Source: an uncultured Psychrobacter sp. (lineage in GTDB: Bacteria; Pseudomonadota; Gammaproteobacteria; Pseudomonadales; Moraxellaceae). Taken from it: a stretch of 64,000 nucleotides of DNA. This document shows, piece by piece, positions 63,765 through 64,000 of the stretch. The notes beneath the pieces were generated by a model. That model did not search any database, had not been told where the DNA came from, and was given only the letters and a program-made list of their open reading frames with translations. The DNA is taken from assembly GCA_947489525.1 (NCBI GenBank), contig CANLDW010000003.1, positions 186,001 to 250,000 on the forward strand, written 5' to 3'. Positions within the stretch are counted from its first letter, which is position 1; each line of letters opens with the position of its first letter. The translations under genes were made by a program, and so were the position numbers.

Positions 63765-64000
63765 ATGACCATACCTAAACCAAGTACCGCCAACTCTACT
63801 GGTACAAACAACTCGCTCAACTCTCATCATACCCCAGTATCCAAACCCTTTATGAAGCGCGGCTTACTATCTGTAGCCGTGGCGAGTTGCCTGCTATTAG
63901 TCGGCTGTGGAGATGATGATACAGAGGTGACTTTCAACGATGTCAATAGCGCGGAGCCGACTGAGGTTGAGACGATCAATACGTTTACTAGTAACCAAAT
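63765..64000 (+). CDS. Partial lipoprotein, function unknown
   Basis: An open frame from ATG 63765 to the window edge (78 residues). A polar N-terminus of about 33 residues precedes a signal helix with lipobox L-L-V-G-C (Cys about 50), then an acidic G-D-D-D-T-E stretch. taaggat lies nine bases before the ATG as ribosome site. The downstream protein is cut off, so no function can be assigned. Confidence 0.75.
   Translation, partial: MTIPKPSTANSTGTNNSLNSHHTPVSKPFMKRGLLSVAVASCLLLVGCGDDDTEVTFNDVNSAEPTEVETINTFTSNQ

Overview
The window looks like a chromosome segment from a Moraxellaceae gammaproteobacterium, most likely Psychrobacter. I infer this from protein content and gene order (an Acinetobacter/Psychrobacter-type T6SS locus with TagX and TagN, hisZ-purA, ndk-rlmN-pilF-rodZ-ispG-hisS-yfgM-bamB-der) and from the moderate GC with short repeats in many intergenic gaps. 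No database search was possible.

Layout. (1) 1-16302 is part of a type VI secretion locus in two divergent arms. The leftward arm is an AsaB-position membrane protein, TssM, TagF, TagN (OmpA-like), VgrG, a caspase-like effector candidate and a membrane-anchored neighbour cut by the window edge. The rightward arm is TagX (M15 peptidase), a TssJ-like lipoprotein, TssK and TssL. Sheath, Hcp, baseplate and ClpV genes are not in the window. (2) 16477-21416 holds folD, a PsiE-like gene, a DUF2237 gene, hisZ and purA. (3) 21694-33883 is a conserved housekeeping run: ndk, rlmN, pilF, rodZ-like, ispG, hisS, yfgM-like, bamB, der and a hybrid histidine kinase. (4) 33994-39652 carries cell-wall functions: a PBP5-type carboxypeptidase, a small secreted protein, surE, an NlpD-like LysM/LytM lipoprotein and an MltB-type transglycosylase. 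(5) 39923-47349 is a molybdenum cofactor and molybdate-uptake cluster: moeA, moaA, moaB, mobA, moaC, moaD, moaE, modA, modB, without a local modC. (6) 47521-51271 has a UspA protein, an acyltransferase, a D-cysteine desulfhydrase-like enzyme, and tRNA-Asp and tRNA-Val behind a long repeat-bearing leader. (7) 51806-57687 has cardiolipin synthase, a Sel1-repeat protein, a 290-bp MITE-like element, waaA and rsmE. (8) 57840-62190 is an fbpABC-type ferric iron importer with a candidate Fur site. It is followed by a CmoM-like methyltransferase, a small membrane protein and the start of a lipoprotein.

The most interesting part is the left end. The vgrG gene has a transthyretin-like C-terminal extension, which in this family can load effectors. 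It overlaps by one base an A+T-rich gene whose product has the His...Ala-Cys-Arg-Thr-Gly arrangement of caspase-fold (CHAT/clostripain-like) proteases. One base further on is an A+T-rich single-pass membrane protein, which suggests a horizontally exchanged effector/immunity cassette. Other points worth a look are a MITE-like element whose insertion supplies a stop codon, short tandem duplications across stop codons, an apparent AUA start in the cardiolipin synthase gene, and a consensus promoter about 280 nt upstream of the tRNA pair.
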